A stretch of 64,000 bases of DNA from Ostrinia nubilalis (GCF_963855985.1 NC_087111.1:4593001-4657000); one strand, 5' to 3'; numbered from the stretch's first letter, positions 1 to 13,093 are shown. Made by a program: numbers and translations. The notes: a model not told the origin generated them from the letters alone.

Positions 1-321
1 TATAATTCTTAAACTACTGGTTCAAATTGAATGAAATTTTAAATATACCGTGTCTTTACAATGCCTGCATAGCTAATGAAAATTCAGCCTTCTATTTTTA
101 TCCACAACGAAGTTACAGGCGGTCGAAAATGGCCTGAATTGCTTCGAGAAAAGGATGGTACGGCCGTGCCGCTTTTTTGCTCGACTTGGTGGGGGCACTG
201 CCGTGCCCCCAGATATTCTGCAGCAACATTATTATACGTAATTTCTGATATTTAAACAGTTATACGCATTTTTAACTTAAGTATAAAACAAGCCATATTA
301 TTATAAACTGCCATATAAAAC

Positions 322-375
322 GTGGTAGAGACCGATACTAGCCAACAATCGTTGGCTAGTATCGGTCTCTACCAC
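322..375. repeat. perfect 25-bp inverted repeat (hairpin)
   Basis: Two 25-base arms (322-346 and 351-375) are exact reverse complements, separated by the 4-base loop AATC. Pairing stops at once on both sides. It could fold into an RNA hairpin or a cruciform. No coding sequence or recognised element surrounds it. Confidence 0.9.
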
Positions 376-2560
376 TCTTACTACAGAACTATCAGAGCCA
401 TCTAGTGACAGTACTGAGTAAACTCACGTCAAAGAATCTTTCAATGCAATAAGTAGTCATAGAAAGAATCACTTTAATTTATTGAAGATTGTAGCTAAAA
501 TAGCCCCAGTAACTTATTATTATTATATTTTCGTTTATTTTTGTTAAAGGTAGGTTATATTGAAGGTTATATTCATAAAAGTAGATACAGTTTGCGAATT
601 ACAAAATCAATAATACCTTTAACAACAACATAATATTCGAAACTGTAACTTTATGTAAATTATTCTATGTAGGTAGGTACTTGATGAGCCCTTTAGTCAA
701 TTGTTCCTAGTTTCATACAAAAATTACTATAAATTTCTTTCGTAGTCATAAAAATATAAATACACTGACACACACTGAGCTAAATAAATATGACTCCAAT
801 AAAAATTTCCTTTTTTCCTATAAAATTATATTATTCGATGTTGCATAAATCGTTTAAATCTTTTATTTGTTTTAGGTATTATTCAATACTTCTATAGTAA
901 CTTTTATAAAATGAGGTATTGAGTTTCGTTAACATTAATATTGAATAAAGTGTGACTAAAAGTTTGGCTCAAATTAAATGGAAATACCTAAGCATACATA
1001 TTTATATCATGTTATTTTTAAATACCTATCCTTGTTAAATCACGAATCTTTTATAAATATGTATCTATCAGAATTTGTATTCGGATTTTTTTAAGAAACC
1101 GCATAATGTTATTCGATAAATTCGAGAAAATTTTCGACAAGATCAATTAGAAGACAATCATTACAAGTATTTCGTCGTAATGATTGAATATATTATCATT
1201 ATCATTATAGAAGTAATCATGACATTTTTACTGTTCATTATAGTAAAAAAACAGCTTTCATATTTTACGAGCTGCAAAGCATAGCGTCGCCTCAAGGCAG
1301 ATTAGAAACTACTCGAAACTAACGCACAAACCCACTTATATACTAGAATTCAATAGAATAGAATGCGTAAAAAAATTAATGCCGTGTTCACGCACACATA
1401 GGTAAATAGCGTACGAACAGCAACGTATGTACACGCCTTTCACTCACCCACACTTGGGTGAAAACTGCGTGAACGAAGGCATGCATTGAGACGCATTGTT
1501 CTTGTGATTTTTTAAAATAAGAGAAATCTATAACATCCTAGATTTGTGTAATATTATTTCAAAGCCTTTGTCTTACATTAAAATTATTTAATACCTAAAA
1601 TAAGCTCACCTTGTTTAGGCAAATTGTGGATACATCAAAGTTTATCCTTAAATACCTACCACAGGTTGTATAAAACATACTCTCTAAAATTCAGATGGAA
1701 AAATTCATTAAAAATTTTATTTGTTTCTGAGAAAAATAAAAACTTGTTAAGTCTAATGTAATAGTGTAGGACTCTAGCATAAATACAACAGTCTTTGTTC
1801 TTATTTTATTTTTATTTTATTTAGAATAACAAACAATTGTACAATTCAGATATGCAGTAAAGTTATACATCGACATTTAGTTATTGTACAACCCGCACCG
1901 CTATCCCCATCTTACAAACATGCTTTGCCTCTTTGCACTACTAGCTGATTTATGGAAATGAACAGAACAATCCGTGGAACCCACGGATACCTCTAATCAT
2001 TCCCACAAATCATTTAAATTGGAATTTCCCAAGTTCTTTATTCATATAGGTACTAAGTTTATACAAATTTGTATGATATGTGATATGTAGCTGAATTCGT
2101 AGCTTTCTGCTATCGTAATTCGTATAATTTCAAAACGATCGTTTATAAAGTTACCTACTTTTAAAATATTAATCGTCAAGCTCACAAACTTAGCACATAA
2201 ATTTAAATTTACTCGTATACTCAAATAGAATTCGATGTTACTTCGTCCACTGTCATAAAATAAATGCTCAATCGTCTCTATTCATTTCACTGTTCGTGCC
2301 ACCAAGACTGCGGCTTTCTCTACACACACTACGCTGTTTCTGCATCTGTGTGCGTACACTTTCACTCGTGTCCATTTTTGTTGTATTTTTATCAGATTTC
2401 TTTTTATACTCGTTTCGTATGAAAATAATCTATTCGTAATGTTTATGTAAAAAATTACATTATGTATGTACAAGTACATTATTAACTTAAAATGACTTAA
2501 AAACTAAAATTTAAAAATTACTAATGATAAAAACTATTTACAAAATAAAAAATACTTCAC
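376..2560. other. AT-rich intergenic DNA, no gene seen
   Basis: Only short ORFs without family features are present. The only structure I see is a possible small MITE at 1379-1484, where ATGCCGTGTTCACGCA-like and TGCGTGAACGAAGGCAT-like ends face each other imperfectly. Nothing else is supported. Confidence 0.6.
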
Positions 2561-2564
2561 CCCC

Positions 2565-2725
2565 AGCGCCGCAGTCAGGAATGGTGCCCAAAAGGCTGGC
2601 AGCATTGCCACGTTGAATGGCCAGGCTAATTCTCTGACCAAAATAGCTGCCAGCCTTTTGATCACCGGTCACCTCGGTGAGCCTCTTTGCCAGTTCCTTA
2701 TAAAAGGAACGAGCGCTACATTATT
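2565..2725. repeat. GC-rich repeat-like segment with internal inverted repeat
   Basis: An island of higher GC in AT-rich DNA. AAAAGGCTGGCAGC near 2590 is mirrored by GCTGCCAGCCTTTT near 2648, giving a large stem-loop. It is probably a fragment of a mobile element. The family is not recognised. Confidence 0.4.
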
Positions 2726-3769
2726 ATTTCCTGGGCCTTAAAATTGTTGGATGATGTTGAAAAAACGGTGAAAGCATGAGTAATTAGTTGTGATGTTTAC
2801 ATTTATGTATTTTCTTGAATAATTTACGAAATATTGCATAAAATATGTATAAGTACTTTCAAATAATAGACTACATAGCAAGTGCAACTAATCATCCCCA
2901 TTGAATCCAGACATCTAAAAACTTCGAAAAATATCGTCATTTCATTTTCCTACTCAAATAATTATACTGGCCAGTTCTGTCCTGTAAAATCATCTCCTAA
3001 ACTGTGGCCTAAACTAACTCTCAATATCTCCCTATAATATTGTCATTTAGCATTTCAGCAAAACGTTATTACTTAGGTACCATATATTATGGTCATTTAG
3101 CATTTCAGTTTGCTGCTAAATAAGAACGTTTTGACTTTTTTATTTTAGGTATCTTTATACCTCCATTCCCGTGGGTAAAATATTAACCAGTATAGAATCA
3201 AAGCAAGATAAATAAATCTTATATTTTTTAAAATATGAACAGTTTATAAATTACACAAAATTAAAAGAAACTAGTCAATATAAATAAGCACCATTTACTA
3301 AAGATTTCAATGGAATTTTGAAAGCAAATGGTACTTAAACATCATGATAATCTGTTATTCTGTATAATTATTATAAAACAATGTAAGTAATACCTACATA
3401 CAAGTATTTTCCACAAAATACATTGCGGTATAATACAATATAAAACACAAAAAAAGGTTTTGTATAAATTACCGAATCCGTCTGATTAATTTTGTGATTT
3501 ATGTACTGATTAGTTATTTAAATTTTATTGTTAGTTTCTACGAACAATAAATAATATTGATACTTTTTCTCCTTCCGTCATATTATCAAAAAAGAAAATG
3601 ACGTAGGTAGTACCTGCTTATTATTTAATTAGACAATAATAATATTCAGGTTTATTTAAAAAATTGCATTATTTTCTATTCCTTTTTTTATCCTTGATCG
3701 GTGACATTGATATTCAAAATCTTTATTTTTGTTGTTGCAGTAATTATTATTAGTTACTGAGTTTGTTGC
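2726..3769. other. AT-rich intergenic DNA
   Basis: No ORF with protein-family features and no clear repeat. A direct repeat of a TTAGCATTTCAG-containing stretch occurs near 3047 and 3097, too short to classify. Confidence 0.5.
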
Positions 3770-3890
3770 GCTGTTTCTTCTTAGCACTTTCCCATTTATT
3801 GTCCTGATTCCTGAAGCAGTGGTAAGGTTAATACTGGGACGTGTAAAAGTGCTTTTTAAAAGACTCCTTGCATAAATGAGCTTTACGAGT
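3770..3890 (+). mobile_element. retroposon fragment, GTGTAAAAGTGCTTTTTAAA family
   Basis: The segment around CTTCTTAGCACT, CCTGAAGCAGTGGTAAGGTT and GTGTAAAAGTGCTTTTTAAA recurs at 13735-13850 (opposite strand) and 24390-24500 (same strand). Three diverged interspersed copies indicate a retroposon, probably a LINE or SINE 3' part. The class is inferred. Confidence 0.6.
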
Positions 3891-4574
3891 TTTTTTTATG
3901 AGTTTCGTAACGATTCCCAAATACATATATTCCTTAAACCACAAGAATTCATAATTCTTACAACATTTACATAACTCTCCGAGTGAAAACACAAACGTGT
4001 CCTTTTGACGCACCTGTCAAGCAATAAAATGGAAAAAAAACTTCTTTCTTCGACATTGGTATTTGGGACTCCTACTTTCCCTCGGCTTTCTCGTTGAGAG
4101 ACCAGTAAACATGCCCTGGCTGTACTTTGGTACTAAAAAGACACATGTACATATCACAAGACAAAGTAAAATATACCGTAAGTTCAAAACAACAAGGTTT
4201 AATTTAAGGGTTTGATGGTTTTGAGTAGGCAGAACGCACAGGTGAGCAGCAATAAATTATTTTCTGGTACATCTTTTCAGGTGTGGCCATTGGCTACCCA
4301 CGTATGTGGGAATGGGAGTGAAAAAAAAAACGATTTGGCTGTCTATCAAACTTACCTGTATGTCAAACCTAGCAGTATGACAAATCAAGGAAGGTAACTT
4401 TAATATTTCTTTAAACTATTTAATTTATTAATACTTCTGACTTCAATTAGTAATACAAAAATGTTTAATTACATTCCGTACATATTTAATTGATCAAAAA
4501 TTTACTTTAAAGCGATAAATTATGGCTCTGAATTAATATGTGAAGAAATAAAACTATCGGTTTTATTGAAAAAA

Positions 4575-5213
4575 CTAGCTTTCCGCCCGCGGCTTCGCCC
4601 GCGTGGAATTTTGTCTGTCACAGAAAAACTTTATCGCGCGCGTCCCTGTTTCAAAAACCGGGATAAAAACTATCCTATGTTCTTTCCCGGGACTCAAACT
4701 ATCTCTATGCCAAATTTCATCAAAATCGGTTGCGAGGTTTAAGCGGGAAAGCGTAACAGACAGACAGACAGACAGAGTTACTTTCGCATTTATAATATTA
4801 TATATAGCTTTCCGCCCGCGGCTTCGCCCGCGTGGAATTTTGTCTGTCACAGAAAAACTTTATCGCGCGCGTCCCTGTTTCAAAAACCGGGATAAAAACT
4901 ATCCTATGTTCTTTCCCGGGACTCAAACTATCTCTATGCCAAATTTCATCAAAATCGGTTGCGAGGTTTAAGCGGGAAAGCGTAACAGACAGACAGACAG
5001 ACAGAGTTACTTTCGCATTTATAATATTATATATAGCTTTCCGCCCGCGGCTTCGCCCGCGTGGAATTTTGTCTGTCACAGAAAAACTTTATCGCGCGCG
5101 TCCCTGTTTCAAAAACCGGGATAAAAACTATCCTATGTTCTTTCCCGGGACTCAAACTATCTCTATGCCAAATTTCATCAAAATCGGTTGCGAGGTTTAA
5201 GCGGGAAAGCGTA

Positions 5214-5262
<49 letters not shown>

Positions 5263-5288
5263 GTTACTTTCGCATTTATAATATTAGT
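4575..5288 (+). repeat. three tandem copies of a 229-bp interspersed element
   Basis: Units start near 4575, 4804 and 5033 with CTTTCCGCCCGCGGCTTCGC and run to TTTCGCATTTATAATATTA. They appear identical apart from the CAGA microsatellite, which is short in copies 1 and 2 and expanded to about 12 repeats in copy 3 (about 5215-5262). The ORFs here are identical by repetition and are not genes. A diverged copy lies on the other strand at 48703-48934. The general form (GC-rich head, CAGA run, TTTATAATATTA end) resembles lepidopteran Helitron-like or microsatellite-associated non-autonomous elements. That class is inferred. Confidence 0.9.
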
Positions 5289-6989
5289 TGGGATAGTTGG
5301 GATAAAGTGTTTTGTATTCAGCAATTCAGTTTGCATTTCGTTATTTTCTGTAAAAATCTGAATAAATCAATACCAAAATCATAAATAATATTTTTTCCAA
5401 ATATCAGTATATGGACAGTTCATAAGTTTTTCATTATTTAGTTTTTCATACTGTAGCTATTCAATGTTACTGGGCAGTTAATAATGCTAAGAAAGTTTCA
5501 GTATAAAATTCCTTGAAGTTCCGTTCCAAAATAAGAAAATCTTTATTATTAGCAATTTCCTTTCTAAATATCAATACTTGAAGTACATTAGTACCTTTTT
5601 CCTATATCGTATCTAAAACTGACCAACAACAACTTTTTACTGGCCCAGAAGGTACTCAACCACTCAACTGAAGAAAATAACGAACGAAAATGGCGTCCAA
5701 AACCTCATCCGGTCTTGGCCTAAAAAATTGGCCCTGCACTTGGGTGTTCAAATAAACACCGATTACGGCATCCGTGTTTCGCAACCAGCCGGATATGTGG
5801 TTTTTAGGTGAGGGGGAAAGTAGCTATTCGAAAGCCAAGAGAAAGTGCCTGCGCGCGCTGTTTACAATGATTTTTGTTACCTCATTTTAGAGGCATGCGT
5901 CTTGGAACAGGTATGCGCAGGTTAGGGGCAACCTGAATCTTAAATATCATACCTATCTATCTAGTGGTAGATATCTTACTACTACTTATAGAATACTATC
6001 GTTTTATAATAGTTTCTAAAATACCAAATGCTCTAATAACGGCTAGAATAAATGGATACCTAATGATTAGGTATTTCTTCCATGATCATTTTAGTCATTC
6101 ACTTCTGAATAAAGACCTGCAATCTTTTATGGAATTAATTGGTAATAAAATCCATAAATATTTTATGGAATTAATTGGTCGTATTTAGATCTCGTTTTCC
6201 TAAGAGATAAGCGTTATATCCCATCTTAGTCCATTCGAATAATATTAAAGAGTCATGCATAGAGGAATGAATGGATAAAATGCATAAATAAATATAAAAA
6301 ACTTTTATGAATGTAAAAATCCTTTATTTATTTTTTATTTCGATCATTATCATTCAATACTATTAATTTTATAAGATTTTATTTAATTTATAACTTTAAA
6401 GCCTGTAATAATGATGTTTCATTTTTTTTTAATGAAGTCCCCTTACTAAGTACTTAATTTCTTTCTAAAACATGACTTCAATTTAACTTAATTTTTTCTC
6501 AAATCTTTTATTGTGTTCTACGGAAACATGATGGTATTTCTTTCTGCTGCTTTTTGATATATCCTATGTTTCCAAATAATTTGTAATAATTATTTAAGTA
6601 TCCTTGAAACTTAATTACGCACTTTTTAAATGCATTTTACTATTCACACACAAAATACGACTAGGATTTATTTACGAGTATATTGACTTAAGTGAAAGTC
6701 ACTTAAATCATTTTAATATCGCTAATTACAATTCATAATCGGAAATCATTAAATTTCTCAAAACTATAATAACTAACTTGATCGAGGCAACTTTCCAAAA
6801 CCTTTTTCCCTTTCATCCTTATATGGCCACCAAAATTTACCAAAAAAGGCTCCATCGTAATCCTACTTTCATGCTGACGTCACGGTTATATCATGCTCCA
6901 AGATGGCCGCGCGAAAGTCGGACAACGACCCCGACGCAAGAAAGCTGGTGTCATCACGCGATGGTGGGGATAACGCTGATTATTTTTGT
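5289..6989. other. intergenic DNA with one GC-richer block
   Basis: 5640-5960 is richer in GC than its surroundings and contains AACCTCATCCGG- and GCCTGCGCGCGC-like stretches. I recognise neither a gene nor a known repeat in it. A short direct repeat (TTTTATGGAATTAATTGGT, twice) is at about 6126-6180. The rest is AT-rich. Confidence 0.4.
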
Positions 6990-7150
6990 TTTAATATAAA
7001 GACTATTTTCTATGTATAATAATATCTATGTCTTTACAAAAAAAAAGTATTTAAGTATGTTTATATCCGTTGTCTAGTACCCATAGTACAAGCTTAGTTT
7101 GGGACTAGAAGCGCAGTGTAAAATGTCCAAAGATATTTATTTATTTACTG
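6990..7150 (+). mobile_element. 5'-truncated SINE copy
   Basis: The body TTATATCCGTTGTCTAGTAC, CCCATAGTACAAGCTTAG and TTTGGGACTAGAAGCGCAG matches the tail part of the tRNA-headed SINE at 63751-64000. Here the tRNA-like head is missing, so this is a truncated member of the same family. Confidence 0.8.
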
Positions 7151-7193
7151 ATACTGATTATGATAACATTTTCAGAAAAGAAGATCTTGATTA

Positions 7194-7310
7194 AATAAAA
7201 TAAAATAGTTTATTCTGTACATAAGCCCTTTTTAGGGCACTTATTTACTTTCCAAATATAGCTTGCCTTACCACCACTTCGGGACAACATATATTTTTTT
7301 TGCTTTGGCA
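7194..7310 (-). mobile_element. retroposon 3' end, ATAGTTTATTC family
   Basis: AAATAGTTTATTC, a palindromic CCC...GGGCACTTAT block and CAAATATAGCTTGCC are shared with 23603-23700. A more distant relative is at 28533-28690, and an opposite-strand 3' end is at 39195-39265. The AATAAA-containing end indicates a minus-strand element. Confidence 0.65.
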
Positions 7311-8180
7311 AAATTATTGAGTTATATCTAAAGTTCTAGTATAATAAATATTTTAAATTATAAAGGTATATTTTAAAAATATGAATTTAGAAAATAGGTA
7401 AATGGTAGAAGTGTTTAAAGTAGGCTAAAATATTGTGTAAAAAAATTAATAATTAAATATTTTTAGGTTCCTACTCCAAATTATTTTCTATTTATTGTCA
7501 TAATTTGTCTAAATAAATATTATTCCAATATTTTACTGTCATGTAAATGTATTAATATTAGACTCTTGAATACTTTTCTTTATATTTCTAATCGTATTAT
7601 ATGTAGGTACTTTGCGTGCTTTAGTGTCTTTCGGTACTTGTATAAAATTTTATTTGTTAATGCAATAATTTACTGTACATGTATAAAGTTATAATGTTTA
7701 ATTATGTAGCTACTTAAAACAAATGGCTCTTTACGTCTGCTTTGCGTTTAAATCCACCGACACTTTCACATACATACTTAGCGCCCGGCTTTCCATCCTG
7801 CTGGGTAAATTATATGTATTTATGTATTTGGGATTTTCTCGCTATGCGGCTGACCGGATGCGCGGTACGGACAGCATGTTTTATATGTTGGTCTTTAAAT
7901 ATTGGAATAATTTTTATGAAAAATAATTGGCTATGTGAAAATTAATGTAAACGTATCCATTTTCGTGGAACAAGCACTTTAAAAATCGTAATTTATTCAG
8001 TGATTTCTACTCACAATGCATTTTTATTATATTTTTTTATTTTTGAAGTTTGATTTGTTGAAAATCTTTATCGTATCTCAAACTAATTGAAATCTTGTAA
8101 AAAATATAACGTCTATAACCGTGATGCGTTGATGTCTTTTGTATGTCGCTACGAAACTACGGTAAAATTAAATTTAACTA
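7311..8180. other. AT-rich intergenic DNA
   Basis: No supported gene. Two overlapping ORFs near 7723-7945 lack family features and are probably chance. Confidence 0.5.
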
Positions 8181-8312
8181 AGGGTGGATTCGACCAAACA
8201 AGAGTAAATATTAATCTCTGAATGAAGCTTTGACATATTTCCCATACTGAAACTGTCAATGTGCCAGTTACCAGGAGTTATTCTCGGAGAAAAGTTTGGT
8301 CGAATCAAGCCT
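8181..8312. mobile_element. MITE with GGATTCGACCAAAC termini
   Basis: The left end AGGGTGGATTCGACCAAAC is answered by GTTTGGTCGAATCAAGCCT at the right end, about 130 bp apart. No coding capacity. This is a typical miniature inverted-repeat element. The target-site duplication is not clear. Confidence 0.75.
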
Positions 8313-10615
8313 AATTGGGGTTTGAAACCTAAATTTCATGTTAGTGAGTTAGTTTATAGTCTTCTGTCAAAAATAACGAGTACCTACCTTTATTTATTTT
8401 CGGTAGGGAAAACATAAAAAAAAAGCATTGAACTGCCATCAAAAAGCAAAATTTAGTACCAAATCTAACAAATAAATGATTAGAGAAGTCTATCTTATAT
8501 GTCCTATGAATACTAAAATACTGATGTTAGGACCATCATTATGATTAATTACTGAACTAATGAATTTGGTCTACAGGTTAGTAATTTGAACTAGAAAAGG
8601 CAATTTTTACGGAAAAATCTTGACAGTGAAAAAAACAAGATGAAACCCATAATTTCTCATTTAAGTGGTAAAAATTCATATTTCTACATTTGCACTGAAG
8701 CTAAGAATTATATTGTCTTAGAGTGACTTATGTTTTTACATCACAAATACAAATAAAAGTTGTCTGGAAGAGATGGCTTCATAGCGATAAGACCGCCTAA
8801 TTGTACTTGTCCATGTGTTTTTTTTGTTCTTATACTTGTTGTGGTATGCATTAAAGAGTTCTATTATTATTTATTATTAAATATAATTAAAGAAATTTTC
8901 ATTTGTGCCACACAGAGTAAAATTTTATGAAACGAATTGCGCAACACTTATTCCTCATGAACAAAAAAGTACTTATTCAATCGATCGTATTTACGAATCG
9001 ATTACGTAAGTACATCCTCGAAATCCGTCCATAAATCAACCTAATTTAAACCCTAACTTCAGGTGATAAGTATGAAAATGTATTTCAAGTTTTGTACACA
9101 TCGTGCCACAGGTGTGACTTTCACAAACTTTCGTTTTCGAGTACATACACGCCTATCCGTGAATGACCTACCTTTGACCTAAACACTGGGCAATAAGGTT
9201 CATTTTAATTTGTATCGATGTTCAAAGAATGACCGACGGACTTTTTGGTCAAGTTACGTAACGCATTGGAAAGTTTTTTCAGAATGATAATAAAATGATT
9301 TAATGTTTCCTGCAGTGTATTAAGAAGGTATTATAGTTTTTAGAGATGTGTTATTTAAGGGACATATCAAAGCACTAGTTTAATTAATTAATTATTAATT
9401 CTGGACTATTTGAAGTTTAATAAATAAAACATTTTTTTTCTCAAAACGCCTTTTACTTCCTTGCTTTATGTTTGGTCAGTATGTAGAAATTTGAAAGTTT
9501 TTGGTTTAAAGGTTTTGTTTTTATTAATCGGCACTTATAATTTTAATAAATCATTTGATTAATACAAGGAAAATTATTATTTTCTCTAAAATTAATTATT
9601 TACCTACTTAAATCTTCACCTACCTACCTATGTCGCATGTAATTTAATTAAATTATTTATAACACATAATTTATCTACGTAACTATTTTTTATGTTAACT
9701 GTTCAATTTGTATTTGTACATGACGATTTTAAAAATATAACAATGAAATAACTTATCTTTTTACGAGCTGAAACTCATGTTAAAATGTTACAAAACATAA
9801 AAATATTTCATTATCATAGCCATGCCAAATTCTTTGTAACAATATATAACACCAGCTTTTACAACAATAGTAATGTTACAAAGGTAACAAGCAGTAACAA
9901 GTACAGTAAACATCTAGGCTACCTACTAAATCTAGACAACACAAATACCTACCTACATTCAGTCTATTCTTTTACTTTTTGTTAAAACGAATACAGCTAC
10001 CGCCATCTCTTGACAACTTTTAGTAAACACTTTCTAGACTAAGCGCCATCTATTAGAAGAACTTGTAATGTCTGTAGAGCTGCTTGGGGAAAAAAGAAAA
10101 AGGCATTTTACTATCATCGTACGCCGGTAGAGAGAGCTGTTGTTTTTTTCGTTTTTGGTTCTTAGATTATTATGATAGACTGGAACGAAATAAAAAGATA
10201 CAATACAATGAATGGTGGATGTTATTTTTCTTTTTCAATGTGGGAATCTGGGTGAGTATTAAGCGAGTTACATTAACACTCTCTATAAGTAGAAATTATG
10301 GGTAGCTACAGGTACTACTCTACGATGATTTTGAAAAAAAACTATATGTCTATAATTTTATGTAAAAAACTTTGTACTTACCTACACAAATAAAGAAAAT
10401 AACTTATTTTACTAATAATGAGGTTATCTGTAAGTTTTAATTAGGTAAGGATTCATATTATTCATATTAATTAGATAACTAGGACGAAAATTAGATCCCA
10501 TTGGGATCATCCCAATGAAAAAGTAAAATTTGTATATTACTGTCCTAAAAGTTTCTTCTGATTAATTTCGTTGCGGGTCCAATGACAGTTTAACTTTCCC
10601 CCGGGACAAACTTGA
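8313..10615. other. AT-rich intergenic DNA
   Basis: No gene seen. GCCATCTCTTGAC and GCGCCATCTATTAGAAG near 10000-10060 resemble a short motif that also occurs at about 38210 and 38330, possibly a degraded repeat. The rest is unremarkable. Confidence 0.45.
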
Positions 10616-10617
10616 CC

Positions 10618-10735
10618 TTCACTGGTTGGGTTTTTATTGGCGGTCAAGCTGTAGATCCTGGCTACACAGGAGTTGCAGCGGTGTGAACGAGAGGTGGGAA
10701 TAGTCCCGTTGTCCTAAAAGTTCCCGTGTAAAACA
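10618..10735 (+). mobile_element. repeat fragment containing GGCTACACAGGAGTTGCAGC
   Basis: The stretch GTCAAGCTGTAGATCCTGGC to GGTGGGAATAGTCCCG is repeated on the opposite strand at about 53145-53215. This shows a dispersed element. Class unknown. Confidence 0.65.
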
Positions 10736-11274
10736 CATCAACCTATACATACATTTATTTCAAAATAACTCTTGTTACAACTACATAAGAGCCACAGTGT
10801 AAAGCTTGACATGCTATCGTTCTTACTGGTACACTTACAGAATCTAGGTCACAATGCCAATAGAGTAAGTATATTATTGAGGTTTTGTTTTTTACAAATT
10901 CGTCCATTTTTTACTAATGGTTGCGCGTGAGTGGTCCGTGAAACAAAACGAGTGACAATTGCGTAGGCAATTTTGTTTTAGGAACAAACCACAGTGAAAA
11001 AATGCATTTGTGTTGGTTAGCACGTGGCGTAGCGTAGAGATAGCACGTTTACTACGAAAAACGTAAGCTGTGATAAAATACGAACTACGACAAACTATTT
11101 TACCAACTTCAACTGGTCCATAATAAATATTTAAAAAAACTATGAAATTGTCCCAATAAACACAATTAAGTATCAATAAAAAGTAACTTAAGGTTACTTT
11201 TTTTAGAAAAAAGAAAGATTTACTCCTGTTTCATTCCTTTAGGACGTGAATTTTAATCTTAGCCATAGGGAAGG

Positions 11275-11462
11275 TTGAGGGCACAAGAGCGCGCGGCAGG
11301 TCGCCCATACGCTGGACTAACCAGGTAAAAACCGCACTCAATGGTCTACTCTACGAGTGCACAAGAAAGGCTGCAGTGCGGGAGGAATGGCGACGGATTG
11401 TGAGACTTGCCACCGGACCTGGTGTGACGACCACGACCACTCTGGCAAGAGTGTAGCGATGA
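11275..11462 (+). pseudogene. LINE 3' coding fragment (RT C-terminus)
   Basis: Frame + reads RSPIRWTNQVKTALNGL, then LYECTRKAAVREEWRRIV, and ends in TTTTTLARV and a stop, followed by GAAGAAGAAGAA. The RxPxRWTxxV motif is the usual C-terminal tail of lepidopteran non-LTR endonuclease/reverse transcriptases. Only the last 60 or so codons remain. Confidence 0.7.
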
Positions 11463-11496
11463 AGAAGAAGAATTCTTAGCCATATTATTCATCATT

Positions 11497-11545
11497 TCAG
11501 CCATAGGACGTCCACTGCTGAACATAGGCCTCCCCCAATGATTTC
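11497..11545 (-). mobile_element. RTE LINE 3' end fragment
   Basis: Contains CAGCCATAGGACGTCCACTG and TGAACATAGGCCTCCCCCAA, the reverse complement of the last codons (AYVQQWT) and terminus of the lepidopteran RTE family. Very short relic. Confidence 0.8.
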
Positions 11546-12678
11546 CTTGTGTCCAAAGTCCAAGTCCAAGATTCCAACCAAAATTACTTTTTCACTTTCC
11601 TCGTGCCATTTCAACGTAACAGAAACTAACAGGGCTTCTTAAATTGATAGTTACCTCGAAATCAGAATGTCAACGTAGAATTTCTTTTACGAACACGCGC
11701 TCCCGTTAATGACACCGCATTCGATACGGAGAGAGTGTTTACTCTGTGTCATTAGTGCAATAAACAATAGTAATCGCAGAAAGCGATATCGCTTTTGCGT
11801 TTTGCTTTTTTATTGATGCACTTTTTTAGCCAAATGGTGAATCTTTTAACATCTAAATGCTTTTACAGAGAATGACGCCATTTTTTATCGTTCAATATGA
11901 GTTTAGTGAGATATCGTGAGAAACACAAAATATTGTAATTTTTATAATGTATGACACCACTAATCACCACCGACTTGATTACGAAAGATGACGTGACGTG
12001 AATACATACGCTTATTTGTATTGAATATTAATTGATTTATTATTATAATGCTACAATAAAATGAATGTAGATTAAGGAATTAGATCATATTCGACTTCCT
12101 GGGTCTATGGCATCAAGAACTATTAAGTAACTGAACAAAATCGGCAACATTAATTGAATCTTTGTGAAGCTAAATTGAGTCTTGATTTTGTGCATTGTCA
12201 AAATTACAATTATCCTTAACTACCCATGCAAAAAAACAAAGGAGTCCACCTCACTATATTATTATCTTAGGTAGACAACTAAAAACTATGACATTCCAAA
12301 AACGAACTTTGGGTGAGCATTGAATCAACAGTCCTAAACGAGAATACCACACACGTTTATCAATTCACGCTTCGCGAATAACGGTTAGTCATTACGCTAC
12401 TCGCTTTCTGCCCAAATTTAAGACGTGTGACGTCATTGTTCATTGTTTTAGGGAATTAAGTACATGAATTATAGCGTGACGGTTTTTCTTTTATTATAAA
12501 TGTATTCTTTTTACTATCTAATCTTTCATATTCTTTGTAACATATATGTTTACATGTAAAACGTTTAAACCACTGAACCAATTTAGATGAAATTTAGTAA
12601 AGAGAGCTTAATATTCAGGGAAAAAGTTAAGATAGCTTTTATTATCGTCTACCATCTTAGTAACGTGTTTCTTGTCAC

Positions 12679-12760
12679 CATAAGGTTTCGAACGCGGGCC
12701 CTCTGTGCTTTAGGCTAGGTGGTCTTACCACTAAACTACAATGGCGGTTGCCTGATTCCT
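12679..12760 (-). mobile_element. tRNA-like SINE head, degraded
   Basis: On the minus strand, GTAGTTTAGTGGTAAGACC (A-box-like) is followed by GCGTTCGAAACC (B-box-like), the internal RNA polymerase III promoter layout of tRNAs. The acceptor arms do not pair, so this is a tRNA-derived SINE or pseudogene, not a working tRNA. Confidence 0.55.
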
Positions 12761-12881
12761 GGATGATAATAAGTTTCCAAACTCCATCTTTGGGTCCAAT
12801 TTTTGTAAATACTCTACATAGAAGTACCAAGCCCGCCGACAGCCCGCTGTCAGCCCCACAACTGTCAATCTATGACTTAAC

Positions 12882-13093
12882 AATGAGGGCTATCGTTTTT
12901 ATACTTAACAGTTTTCACCCCTGGCGATTGACAGGACCTTACCAGTGGCGCCATCTTGATGAGTGCAAATGCGATAGTCCTCCTACCACATTAGCGCTCA
13001 CCAGTTGGTGCCACTGTCTTCGCTACTAGCAAGTGACAGGACCTTACTCTACAGTGGCGCTAACTGGTAAGCGCTAAAACGATAGCCCTCATT
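12882..13093. mobile_element. MITE with AATGAGGGCTATCGTTTT ends (copy 1)
   Basis: Begins AATGAGGGCTATCGTTTTT and ends AACGATAGCCCTCATT, giving terminal inverted repeats of about 18 bp. The interior carries repeats of a GACAGGACCTTAC block. A second copy is at 14012-14228. Non-coding. Confidence 0.85.

Noticed and set aside
5215..5262. CRISPR-like array
   Set aside because: It is a CAGA microsatellite with no spacers, and the genome is eukaryotic.
4575..5384. Overlapping ORFs of 90-122 codons on both strands
   Set aside because: They are repeated word for word because the DNA is a tandem transposon unit. They have no family features and both strands are open.
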